Assembly (NCBI RefSeq): GCF_900108025.1 | Contig: NZ_FNUS01000001.1 | Coordinates: 806,001 to 870,000 of the forward strand | Length of the DNA: 64,000 bases | Origin: Halpernia humi | GTDB taxonomy: Bacteria > Bacteroidota > Bacteroidia > Flavobacteriales > Weeksellaceae | Direction of reading: 5' to 3' | In this document: positions 45,291 to 52,886 of the stretch, piece by piece | How the letters are laid out: every line of letters starts with the position of its first letter | Numbering within the stretch: position 1 is the stretch's first letter | Made by a program: the position numbers and the translations under genes | Notes under the pieces: model-generated | What the model saw: the letters and a program-made list of their open reading frames with translations, nothing else | Told to the model about the DNA's origin: nothing | The model's database searches: none

Positions 45291-46619
45291 TTACTCTTTC
45301 GCCCAATTTAAACGATCTGCTTGGTTGAATTGCCAAGGCGCGGCATTATTTTCTACGTTGGTCATCATAAGATTTAGTTCGCTTGGCGCGGAAGATTGTT
45401 CCATCACCAAAAACCGCCGCATTTCTACGATAATAGAAAGTGGATCTATGAGAATCGGGCAGGCTTCTACGCAGGCGTTGCAAGTTGTGCAAGCCCAAAT
45501 TTCTTCTGGTAAAATATGATCATTAATTAATTTTTTACCGTCATCAATAAATTTTCCATTTTTATTGATGTTTTTGCCAACTTCTTCTATTCTGTCTCGC
45601 GTATCCATCATTATTTTTCGCGGCGAGAGTTTTTTTCCTGTAATATTTGCGGGGCAAACAGATGTGCATCGTCCACATTCTGTGCAAGAATAAGCGTTTA
45701 ATAATTGTACTTGGTTTAAATCAAAAATATCATTGGCACCAAATTTCTCTGGAATTGCATTTGGATCTGCTTCTGGCGGGGCGGCATAAGGATCGGCATT
45801 TGGATCCATCATGAGTTTTATTTCTTTGGTAACAGAATCTAGATTATCCAACTCGCCTTTCGGTTTTAATTTAGAATACCACGTATTTGGAAAGGCTAAA
45901 ATAATATGTAAATGTTTAGAATAATAAAGGTAATTCATAAAAAATAAAATGCCCAGAATATGAAACCACCAAGCGGAACGCTCAAAAATTTCTAAAGTAT
46001 TTACACTAAAATTTTGAAAAAATGGCGCTAAAACATTTGAACTAAATGGAAAACTACCGTGAACCGCTAATGCCCCTTTTTGCTGCAAAACCAAATCGGA
46101 GGTGTTCATTGTAAGAAAAGCAATCATCAAAGCAAATTCTATTACCAAAATCCAGTTTGCATCGTCTTTTGGCCACCCAAAAAGTTCTTTCATTTGAAAT
46201 CTTTTGATGCCATAAAAGTTTCTTCTGATGAAAAATAAAACGACTGCAACGATCACGAGAACTGCTAAGATTTCTAAAGTTGCGGTGAATAATGCATAAA
46301 TATTTTGGCCAAAAATCCCGGCTAAAAACCGGTGTGTTCCAAATAAACCATCAATGAGAATTTCTAAAAGTTCGAAATTAATAATGATAAAACCGACATA
46401 AACAATGATGTGTAAAATGCCTGCTATAGGTCTTTTTACCATTTTTGTTTGGCCTAAAGCAATTTTCGCCATGGTCGCCCATCGTTCTGAAGGTCTATCA
46501 TTTCTATCAATCTTTTTACCCAATTTGATATTGCGATAAATTTCGCGCAAACTTTTTGCAAAAAGACCGAAACCAACTGCTATTGCAATAAAGAAAATAA
46601 TATTTGAAATATAGGCCAT
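45291..46619 (-). CDS. Membrane-bound (Fe-S) protein, HdrD/GlcF-like
   Basis: Protein of 442 aa with five membrane segments in the first 240 residues (NarI-like, with His-containing helices such as ILHIIVYVGFIIIN) and a C-terminal ferredoxin-like dicluster domain: CTECGRCTSVCPANITG and CTTCNACVEACPILIDP, two CxxCxxCxxxCP sets. It is probably a membrane quinone- or heme-linked electron-transfer subunit paired with the CCG-domain protein. It follows the MCE gene by 13 bases. Confidence 0.88.
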   Translation of the reverse strand: MAYISNIIFFIAIAVGFGLFAKSLREIYRNIKLGKKIDRNDRPSERWATMAKIALGQTKMVKRPIAGILHIIVYVGFIIINFELLEILIDGLFGTHRFLAGIFGQNIYALFTATLEILAVLVIVAVVLFFIRRNFYGIKRFQMKELFGWPKDDANWILVIEFALMIAFLTMNTSDLVLQQKGALAVHGSFPFSSNVLAPFFQNFSVNTLEIFERSAWWFHILGILFFMNYLYYSKHLHIILAFPNTWYSKLKPKGELDNLDSVTKEIKLMMDPNADPYAAPPEADPNAIPEKFGANDIFDLNQVQLLNAYSCTECGRCTSVCPANITGKKLSPRKIMMDTRDRIEEVGKNINKNGKFIDDGKKLINDHILPEEIWACTTCNACVEACPILIDPLSIIVEMRRFLVMEQSSAPSELNLMMTNVENNAAPWQFNQADRLNWAKE

Positions 46620-46632
46620 ATCAAAAAAGGTT

Positions 46633-47583
46633 TTAATCTTTAGTATTTTTGCCGAAAACTGAAAAATTAATGTAGCGTTTCGGGTTTGCTTTCAAATCTT
46701 CTATTAAACTATTTAAGTTTGCCGAAGTTTTGTTCAAGTTGTCGTAAAGTTGATCATCTTGCATAAGTTTCCCTAAAGAACCTTTGCCATTTTGAATTCC
46801 AGAAATCACACCATTTAATTTGTCTGCGGTGATGCTTAGTTTATCAATCGTATTATTCAATTTTTTTACATCTAACTCATCTGCTTTAGTTCCGAACTTA
46901 TCTATTGTGCTTTTTGCACTTAAAGTTAGTAAATTGGCGTTATCTAATACTTTTTCTACGCGAGGATTTGTGCTTGCTAGCAGCGCATTGGTTTCTTTTG
47001 ACGTATTTTCAAAAGATAATACAGTTCTATTTAGATTAGTTAATAATGTGCTAATTTCTCGCCGATTTTTCTCATTTAATAATTGATTGGTATTTGCCGC
47101 AAGAGAATCCACTTGTTTTAGCACGCTTTGTACTTGGTCTTTTACTGGGGCTAATTGTGATGAGATAGAGTTCATCATAGAAAGCTGGAAATCTCCTGCC
47201 AAAGTATCGCCATCTTTGGCTTGTGGTTGTCCATAAGCCAATTGTATCCGCATTTCTTTTCCAGACATTAGGCCAGGTTCGAAAATCTGAACAGTGGATT
47301 TTTTTGAAAATACAAAACCATCATCGATGGTTATTTTTACTACGAAATATATTTTACCATTTGGCAAAGTAACTGGTTCTATTGCGCCTACTTGCCCTAC
47401 TTTTAGCCCATTAATGGAAACGGGATTTGAAACCGCTAAACCTTCAACATTATCATATTTTACATAATAAACGTTATCTGTAGTAAAGAGATTTTTACCC
47501 TTCATAAACTGAAATAGTATAATGAAACCCACGATTGCAAGTAATGCAATGAGGCCTGCTTTAAGTTCTTTTGAAAATTTCAT
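46633..47583 (-). CDS. MlaD-family MCE-domain protein
   Basis: MCE/MlaD protein of 316 aa. A single N-terminal membrane anchor (AGLIALLAIVGFIILFQF) precedes the MCE beta-barrel domain (about 35-115, YYVKYDNVEGLAVSNPVSI, GLKVGQVG). A long alpha-helical or coiled-coil tail follows with repeated Asn/Leu heptads and ends KRYINFSVFG. It forms a periplasmic lipid-transfer pore in other bacteria. No permease or ATPase subunits adjoin, and the next four or five genes concern electron transfer, which is an odd pairing. Confidence 0.9.
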   Translation of the reverse strand: MKFSKELKAGLIALLAIVGFIILFQFMKGKNLFTTDNVYYVKYDNVEGLAVSNPVSINGLKVGQVGAIEPVTLPNGKIYFVVKITIDDGFVFSKKSTVQIFEPGLMSGKEMRIQLAYGQPQAKDGDTLAGDFQLSMMNSISSQLAPVKDQVQSVLKQVDSLAANTNQLLNEKNRREISTLLTNLNRTVLSFENTSKETNALLASTNPRVEKVLDNANLLTLSAKSTIDKFGTKADELDVKKLNNTIDKLSITADKLNGVISGIQNGKGSLGKLMQDDQLYDNLNKTSANLNSLIEDLKANPKRYINFSVFGKNTKD

Positions 47584-47601
47584 TTATTTTTTTTGAATTA
47601 A

Positions 47602-47609
47602 CAAATATA
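47602..47609 (-). promoter_or_regulatory. Bacteroidetes -7 promoter box of the MCE/Fe-S operon
   Basis: Minus-strand TATATTTG fits TAnnTTTG, 18 bases upstream of the MCE gene ATG. Confidence 0.5.
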
Positions 47610-47652
47610 GTATTTTTTACTTTAAAATTAAAAATTCTGGTGCTGATGTAAG

Positions 47653-47684
47653 ATATAAAAAAAACGGCGTATAGCCGTTTTTAA
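47653..47684 (-). terminator. Terminator after the PpiD-like gene
   Basis: Stem AAAACGGC / GCCGTTTT with a GTATA loop and an A run to its left, giving a U tract on the minus transcript; also works on the plus strand. It separates the PpiD-like gene from the MCE operon. Confidence 0.82.
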
Positions 47685-47702
47685 AAGAAATATTAATAAA
47701 AT

Positions 47703-49856
47703 TTATTGTTGTGTTTGTGTTTTTCCCATCACTTCAATTCTATAATCTTTAATATCGGCATTGTCTTCTAAACTCTTAAGAAATGCTTGTACAAATTGTT
47801 GAGAATTTTGTTTCGAAATACTTTCTGTCATTTGCTTTTCATCTCCAGGTTGTTTGTTTGTTTCCACAGATTTTCTTTGAACAACATAAACTCCCGTCAT
47901 TCCTTCAACTGGTTTAGAAATTTTATTGTTTCCTACACCAAATGCAGCACCTGCCACTTTCGGCTCCATCGCACCGGCAATTAGAGGGTTAAGAACGTTT
48001 ACTGTTGCTGTACTTTTCGCAACACCAAACATTTTAGCAACTTGGTCTAAAGAAGTTGGTTTGGCAGCATTTATTTTTTCAGCAATTTTTTTACCGAGCA
48101 ATTCATTCATTACCAAAGGTTCTATTTGATCGCGAACACTTTCTGGATCGGCTGTTCCGGCCTCTTGCAAGCCATTAACATACGCTACAATTTTGTCACC
48201 AGTTCCTTCTACAGTAAAAATATTAGTATCTCCTTTTTTGCGATCTTTATCAAAGGCCCAAACGATAACATCACTATCTTGATCGGTCCCAATACCTTGC
48301 AGTTTTCCGTCAAACCTTTTTACTTGTTTCGGATTAGAAAATTTGTAATTGTTTTTCTTGGCGATATTTGCAAAATCATTAAAAGATTTCCCTTGAACTT
48401 GCTGGATAAACTTGGTTGCATTTCTATAAACTATATTTTCAGTTTTATCGGAAGATTTTATTTCTTTCACCAAATTGGCCAATTTATAAGTCATTGCACC
48501 AGATTTTTTATCTTCAATATTGATGATATGATAACCGTAAGGTGATTCTACAACGCCTGTTGCGCCTTTTCCGTGGCTAGCAAGAAAATCTAAATATGGT
48601 TTTACGAATGGTGTTGCAGGTGTCGTCCAGCCCACACTTCCACCTTGTGCAGCAGAATTTGGATCTGCGGAATATTTTAAAAACTCAGTGAATTTTGAAG
48701 GATCTGCTTTTACAACTGCATCGATAGAATCTGCTAATTTTTTCGCCTCTTCTTTTGTTCTTGTTGCAGTTCCGGCTGCTTGATTGCCTTTGTAAGAAAT
48801 TAAAATATGACGAGAAAGCGTGGAATCTGAAGGTTTTTTATCCAACAATTTCGTTACCACATATAAGTTCTGCTCTTTGTATGGACCAAAAAATTGGCCA
48901 ACACTTGCACCTGCAATTTTATCTTTTACACCCAATGGCAATTGGTTTAGCGCAAAATATTGCGGCGTATATTGCAAATCAGAATTAAGGGAAACAAACA
49001 TAGAATCGTTTTTCGTATTCTGAAAATTTTCTGTTCCGTTGCTTGCATCTGTACCACCAGTATATAATTTTGTAATTTCTTTCAAGGTTTCAGCATCATC
49101 TTCTGCACTCGGCGAAGCGGGGAAATAAACAAGTCCTAAATTTCTAGACGCATCTGTTTTAAATAAAATAGGATGCTTTTTGATATAGGCAGCCAAATCT
49201 TCAGTTGTAACTTTTATCGGATTTTTTTGCATGTAAGTATTATAATCTACTTTTACAAAATCAATCACAGCATTTTCATCCCGCATTTTCACCATTTGTC
49301 CTACTTCTTTTTTGCTAGTTGTAACACCGTTAGAAACATTTGCAAAAAGTTGACGCGCCATCATTCTATATTCGATGGCTTTTTTCACTTTTTTCCAATT
49401 ATTAAGACCTTCTATATTTCCACTTTTTTCCAAATCATCAATTTGGCCTTTTATTTCTTGTGTTTTAAAGTTACCTTTTTCATCAAAATTTTCTTTATTT
49501 TTTGCAAACATTGGGTCAAATTGCAGTTGACTCCAAAACATATCATCTGTTAATTGAAGTCCCATTTTTTTGAACTGCTGCTCAATCAATTTACTTTGTA
49601 CCATCATTTGCCAAGCTTGTTCCTCCAAACCTGTATCTGGTTGCCCCTGTTGTTTTGCTTGATTTTGAAGCACAAAAAGTTGATCATTATACGCTTCTCT
49701 CGTAATGGCATCACCATTTACCTTTCCCAAAACATCGGGGTTTTTCCCAAAAACTTTATTTAAACTTTGTGGGTTTACTAAAAACGCCAAAAGCGCCACT
49801 GCAATTGCACCCATCAAAAGCCAAGGTCTTTTTCTAATCTCTCCTAAAACTGCCAT
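47703..49856 (-). CDS. PpiD-like peptidylprolyl isomerase
   Basis: Periplasmic folding factor of 717 aa. An N-terminal membrane anchor (LLMGAIAVALLAFLVNP) precedes a SurA-N-like chaperone domain (GKVNGDAITREAYNDQLF) and a parvulin rotamase domain (about 345-445: LSRHILISYKG, SADPNSAAQGGSVGW, ESPYGYHII). The C-terminal 250 residues are another chaperone-like segment. It resembles PpiD in layout and is expected to help outer-membrane and secreted proteins fold. Monocistronic. Confidence 0.92.
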   Translation of the reverse strand: MAVLGEIRKRPWLLMGAIAVALLAFLVNPQSLNKVFGKNPDVLGKVNGDAITREAYNDQLFVLQNQAKQQGQPDTGLEEQAWQMMVQSKLIEQQFKKMGLQLTDDMFWSQLQFDPMFAKNKENFDEKGNFKTQEIKGQIDDLEKSGNIEGLNNWKKVKKAIEYRMMARQLFANVSNGVTTSKKEVGQMVKMRDENAVIDFVKVDYNTYMQKNPIKVTTEDLAAYIKKHPILFKTDASRNLGLVYFPASPSAEDDAETLKEITKLYTGGTDASNGTENFQNTKNDSMFVSLNSDLQYTPQYFALNQLPLGVKDKIAGASVGQFFGPYKEQNLYVVTKLLDKKPSDSTLSRHILISYKGNQAAGTATRTKEEAKKLADSIDAVVKADPSKFTEFLKYSADPNSAAQGGSVGWTTPATPFVKPYLDFLASHGKGATGVVESPYGYHIINIEDKKSGAMTYKLANLVKEIKSSDKTENIVYRNATKFIQQVQGKSFNDFANIAKKNNYKFSNPKQVKRFDGKLQGIGTDQDSDVIVWAFDKDRKKGDTNIFTVEGTGDKIVAYVNGLQEAGTADPESVRDQIEPLVMNELLGKKIAEKINAAKPTSLDQVAKMFGVAKSTATVNVLNPLIAGAMEPKVAGAAFGVGNNKISKPVEGMTGVYVVQRKSVETNKQPGDEKQMTESISKQNSQQFVQAFLKSLEDNADIKDYRIEVMGKTQTQQ

Positions 49857-50181
49857 TTCTGTTTATTATTTAGTTATAATCAATCCGCGAAAATACACAT
49901 TTTTAAAATATTATAAAACTTTTAGAATTTTTTATTGGTATTTTTTTAGAAAAAGCCCTCGCAAGCGTCCATTAAATATACTTTAGTAAATCTTTAAATA
50001 GCGAGACGCACGTTCTTTAAAAGCAGACTATTTCGGGTTTTCTATTATTTTAAACTGGAAATATTGACGCAATAATATTCATTATTTTCATTGGCATAAG
50101 AATTGGCTACATTGCAAAAGAATTGATTGCGCAACATCTAAAACCCTATTTTTAGATTTGACTTAAATAAAATTTTTAAAA
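49857..50181. other. AT-rich gap upstream of lon
   Basis: About 325 bases between the divergent PpiD-like and lon genes. I see no open frame worth calling and no RNA gene, only a weak GCGTC/GACGC pairing near 49965-50012 and the palindrome listed at 50182-50198. Confidence 0.5.
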
Positions 50182-50198
50182 AATGACATTTTGTCATT
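50182..50198. promoter_or_regulatory. Perfect palindrome at the lon promoter
   Basis: AATGACA-TTT-TGTCATT, seven-base arms, 9 bases upstream of the lon ATG. No exact -7 box is present here, but ACATTTTG inside the palindrome resembles one, so the palindrome may be an operator overlapping the core promoter. Confidence 0.5.
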
Positions 50199-50207
50199 AC
50201 ACAGACT

Positions 50208-52607
50208 ATGAAAGAATTTGAAGATTTAGACTTTAGCGATATTTTAGACGATGGTTTCAGCATTGTAGCTGAAGAAATTGACGAGCGCGAATTGCCGCCA
50301 AATGATGAAAACCAAACCATTTTTCCCATTTTGCCCGTGCGAAACATGGTTATGTTTCCAAAGGTTGTGATCCCCATTACTGCTGGCCGACAAATTTCTA
50401 AAAATTTATTAGAAACCGCCCAAAGCAATAATGAATTGATTGGAATCATTAGCCAAAAAAATAGCGATATTGACAATCCTGTGCAAAAGGACCTGTACAC
50501 AGTCGGAACAATTGCAAAAATTATTAAAATCATCAAACTTCCAGAAGGCAATATTACTGCTATCACTCGTGGAATTGGAAGATTTAAAATAAAAAATTAT
50601 ACGGCAACAAAACCCTATTTTCAGGCGCAAATTACTAATTTAAAAGACACTAATTCTCGCAACAAAGAAGAATTTGAAGCTTTGATTGATAACATTAAAG
50701 ATTTAGCTTTAAAAATAATTGAAATAGATCCCAATATTCCAAATGCGGCGACTTTTGCAATTAGAAATATGAATCATAATGAGGATTTGCTGAATTTTAT
50801 TTGCACCAATGCCAATTTTGCTTCTTCTGTAAAGCAAGGTTTATTAGAAGAAAAAAATCTTTTGCAACGCGCGCACAAGTGTTATGAATTAATGCACGAA
50901 GATTTCCGAAAATTGGAACTCAAAAATGCAATCCATCAAAAAACAAGTAAAGATTTAGACAAACAGCAAAAAGAATATTTTCTAAATCAGCAAATTCGAA
51001 CGATTCAAGAAGAATTGGGCGGTGGGCCAGAATCTGACGTAGAAGAATTGTTGCTAAAAACCAAAAATACAAAATGGAGCGATGAAGTTGAAAATCATTT
51101 TCAAAAAGAGCTAAACCGTTTACAGCGCCAAAATCCCAATTCGCCAGACTATAATGTACAAAGAAATTATCTTGATTTTTTCACAGATTTACCTTGGGAA
51201 AATTACACTAAAGATGTTTTCGATATTATAAAAGCAGAAAAAGTTTTAGAAAAAGACCATTTCGGTTTAGAAGATATTAAGAAAAGAATTTTAGAACACA
51301 TGGCGGTTCTAAAATTAAAAAATAATATGAAATCGCCAATTTTATGTCTTGTAGGCCCTCCCGGAGTTGGTAAAACATCTCTTGGAAAGTCGATTGCCGA
51401 TGCTTTAGGTAGAAAATACATTCGTCTTTCTTTAGGCGGTTTACACGATGAGAGCGAAATTCGTGGACACCGAAAAACTTACATTGGTGCAATGGCAGGA
51501 AGAATTTTGCAATCTATTAAAAAAGCAGGAACTTCAAATCCGGTTATTGTTTTAGACGAAATAGATAAAATTGGAACTGGTGCGCACGGCGATCCAAGTT
51601 CTGCATTACTAGAAGTTTTAGATCCTGAACAAAACAATAATTTTTATGATAATTTCCTGGAAATGGGTTACGATTTATCTAAAGTAATGTTTATTGCCAC
51701 AGCAAATTCGCTTTCGACGATACAAACGCCGCTTTTAGATAGAATGGAAATCATACAAATTGCGGGTTATACTTTAGAAGAAAAAATTGAAATCGCTAAA
51801 CAGCATTTAATTAAAAAACAACTAAAAGAAAACGGACTGACCGCAAAATCTCTAAAACTTGGAGTTGCAGAATTAAAACACATTATTGATGCACACACAT
51901 CTGAAAGCGGTGTGAGAAGTTTAGAGAAAAAATTAGCCGCTATTTGTCGTTGGGTTGCCTTGCAAACAGCCATGGAAAAGGATTATAATGCAAAAATAAC
52001 AGTTGAAAAAGTAGATGAAATTCTCGGCATTCCTCGTCCTAAAAATTTATCAGAAATTACCGATGTTCCGGGTGTGGTAACAGGCTTAGCATGGACGAGC
52101 GTTGGTGGCGATATCTTATTTATTGAAAGTATTTTGAGCGAAGGCAAAGGAAACTTAACAATGACCGGAAACCTCGGAAATGTAATGAAAGAATCTGCTA
52201 CAATTGCTTTAGAATATATCAAAGCGAAACATGATGAATTGGGAATTTCTTCAGAACAAATACAGAAAAATAACATCCACATTCACGTGCCAGAAGGTGC
52301 CACACCAAAAGACGGTCCTTCGGCAGGAATTGCGATGCTCACGTCAATAGTGTCGAGTCTTAAAAATAAAAAAATAAAATCTCATTTGGCAATGACCGGT
52401 GAAATTACTTTAAGAGGAAAAGTATTGCCAGTTGGCGGTATCAAAGAAAAATTATTAGCAGCAAATCGCGCCGGCATAACAGAAGTAATTCTCTGCGAAG
52501 CCAACCGAAAAGATGTAGAAGAAATTAAAAAAGATTATTTAAAAAATCTAAAAATTAATTACATCGAAAGAATGAGTGAAGTAATAGAGTTAGCCTTAGA
52601 AAAGTAA
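50208..52607 (+). CDS. lon: ATP-dependent protease Lon
   Basis: Cytoplasmic AAA+ serine protease of 799 aa, normal for LonA. The N-terminal LON substrate domain (about 40-235) begins at FPILPVRNMVMFPKVVIPI. Walker A is GPPGVGKT (residues 383-390), Walker B VIVLDEIDKIG. The proteolytic Ser705 in PKDGPSAGIAML and Lys746 in GGIKEKLL form the Ser-Lys dyad. It removes damaged and regulatory proteins. It is monocistronic and followed by a terminator; a palindrome covers its promoter region. Confidence 0.98.
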   Translation: MKEFEDLDFSDILDDGFSIVAEEIDERELPPNDENQTIFPILPVRNMVMFPKVVIPITAGRQISKNLLETAQSNNELIGIISQKNSDIDNPVQKDLYTVGTIAKIIKIIKLPEGNITAITRGIGRFKIKNYTATKPYFQAQITNLKDTNSRNKEEFEALIDNIKDLALKIIEIDPNIPNAATFAIRNMNHNEDLLNFICTNANFASSVKQGLLEEKNLLQRAHKCYELMHEDFRKLELKNAIHQKTSKDLDKQQKEYFLNQQIRTIQEELGGGPESDVEELLLKTKNTKWSDEVENHFQKELNRLQRQNPNSPDYNVQRNYLDFFTDLPWENYTKDVFDIIKAEKVLEKDHFGLEDIKKRILEHMAVLKLKNNMKSPILCLVGPPGVGKTSLGKSIADALGRKYIRLSLGGLHDESEIRGHRKTYIGAMAGRILQSIKKAGTSNPVIVLDEIDKIGTGAHGDPSSALLEVLDPEQNNNFYDNFLEMGYDLSKVMFIATANSLSTIQTPLLDRMEIIQIAGYTLEEKIEIAKQHLIKKQLKENGLTAKSLKLGVAELKHIIDAHTSESGVRSLEKKLAAICRWVALQTAMEKDYNAKITVEKVDEILGIPRPKNLSEITDVPGVVTGLAWTSVGGDILFIESILSEGKGNLTMTGNLGNVMKESATIALEYIKAKHDELGISSEQIQKNNIHIHVPEGATPKDGPSAGIAMLTSIVSSLKNKKIKSHLAMTGEITLRGKVLPVGGIKEKLLAANRAGITEVILCEANRKDVEEIKKDYLKNLKINYIERMSEVIELALEK

Positions 52608-52630
52608 ATTTTTCTTAAAAATTAAATTGA

Positions 52631-52669
52631 AAACCACCGAAAAAAATAATTTTTTGGTGGTTTATTTTT
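52631..52669 (+). terminator. Terminator of lon
   Basis: AAACCACC (52631-52638) pairs with GGTGGTTT (52656-52663), followed by ATTTTT. The A/T-rich inner loop can pair further. Confidence 0.8.
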
Positions 52670-52682
52670 GAAATAAAAAATG

Positions 52683-52690
52683 TACTTTTG
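52683..52690 (+). promoter_or_regulatory. Bacteroidetes -7 promoter box of the thr operon
   Basis: TACTTTTG fits TAnnTTTG and lies 10 bases before the leader peptide ATG, 196 bases before thrA. Confidence 0.6.
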
Positions 52691-52700
52691 ACTTTTAAAA

Positions 52701-52796
52701 ATGGCAGTAAAACAAAACATACGCGAAATTCAAATTACAATTTACTTGGGAATTACTATTTCCACAGAGTGTACTGCTACATTTATTACCCCTTAA
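52701..52796 (+). CDS. Threonine-operon leader peptide
   Basis: A 31-codon frame, MAVKQNIREIQITIYLGIT at its start, that is strongly biased to the end products of the pathway: six Thr (13, 19, 22, 25, 27, 30) and seven Ile (7, 10, 12, 14, 18, 20, 29). It is placed between a -7 box and thrA, exactly as ribosome-mediated attenuators are, and it resembles in principle the enterobacterial thrL leader although it is not homologous. It is followed by a GC-rich hairpin. Starvation for charged Thr- or Ile-tRNA would stall the ribosome on it. Confidence 0.78.
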   Translation: MAVKQNIREIQITIYLGITISTECTATFITP

Positions 52797-52810
52797 GGGG
52801 TTTCATTTTA
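52788..52810 (+). terminator. Putative attenuator hairpin of the thr leader
   Basis: ACCCC-TTAA-GGGGT (52788-52801) followed by TTCATTTT. The stem is short (5 bp) and the leader-peptide stop codon lies in its loop (52794-52796), so a ribosome at the stop would cover it. Confidence 0.55.
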
Positions 52811-52886
52811 AATATAATCCATTCCATTTTTTACTTTTTTTTAAAGTAAAGCACAATTTTATGACTTCATAACTAAAACAATCACG

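Noticed and set aside
48126-48545. Plus-strand open frame of 139 codons inside the PpiD-like gene
   Set aside because: Antisense to a well-supported gene and without recognisable features.
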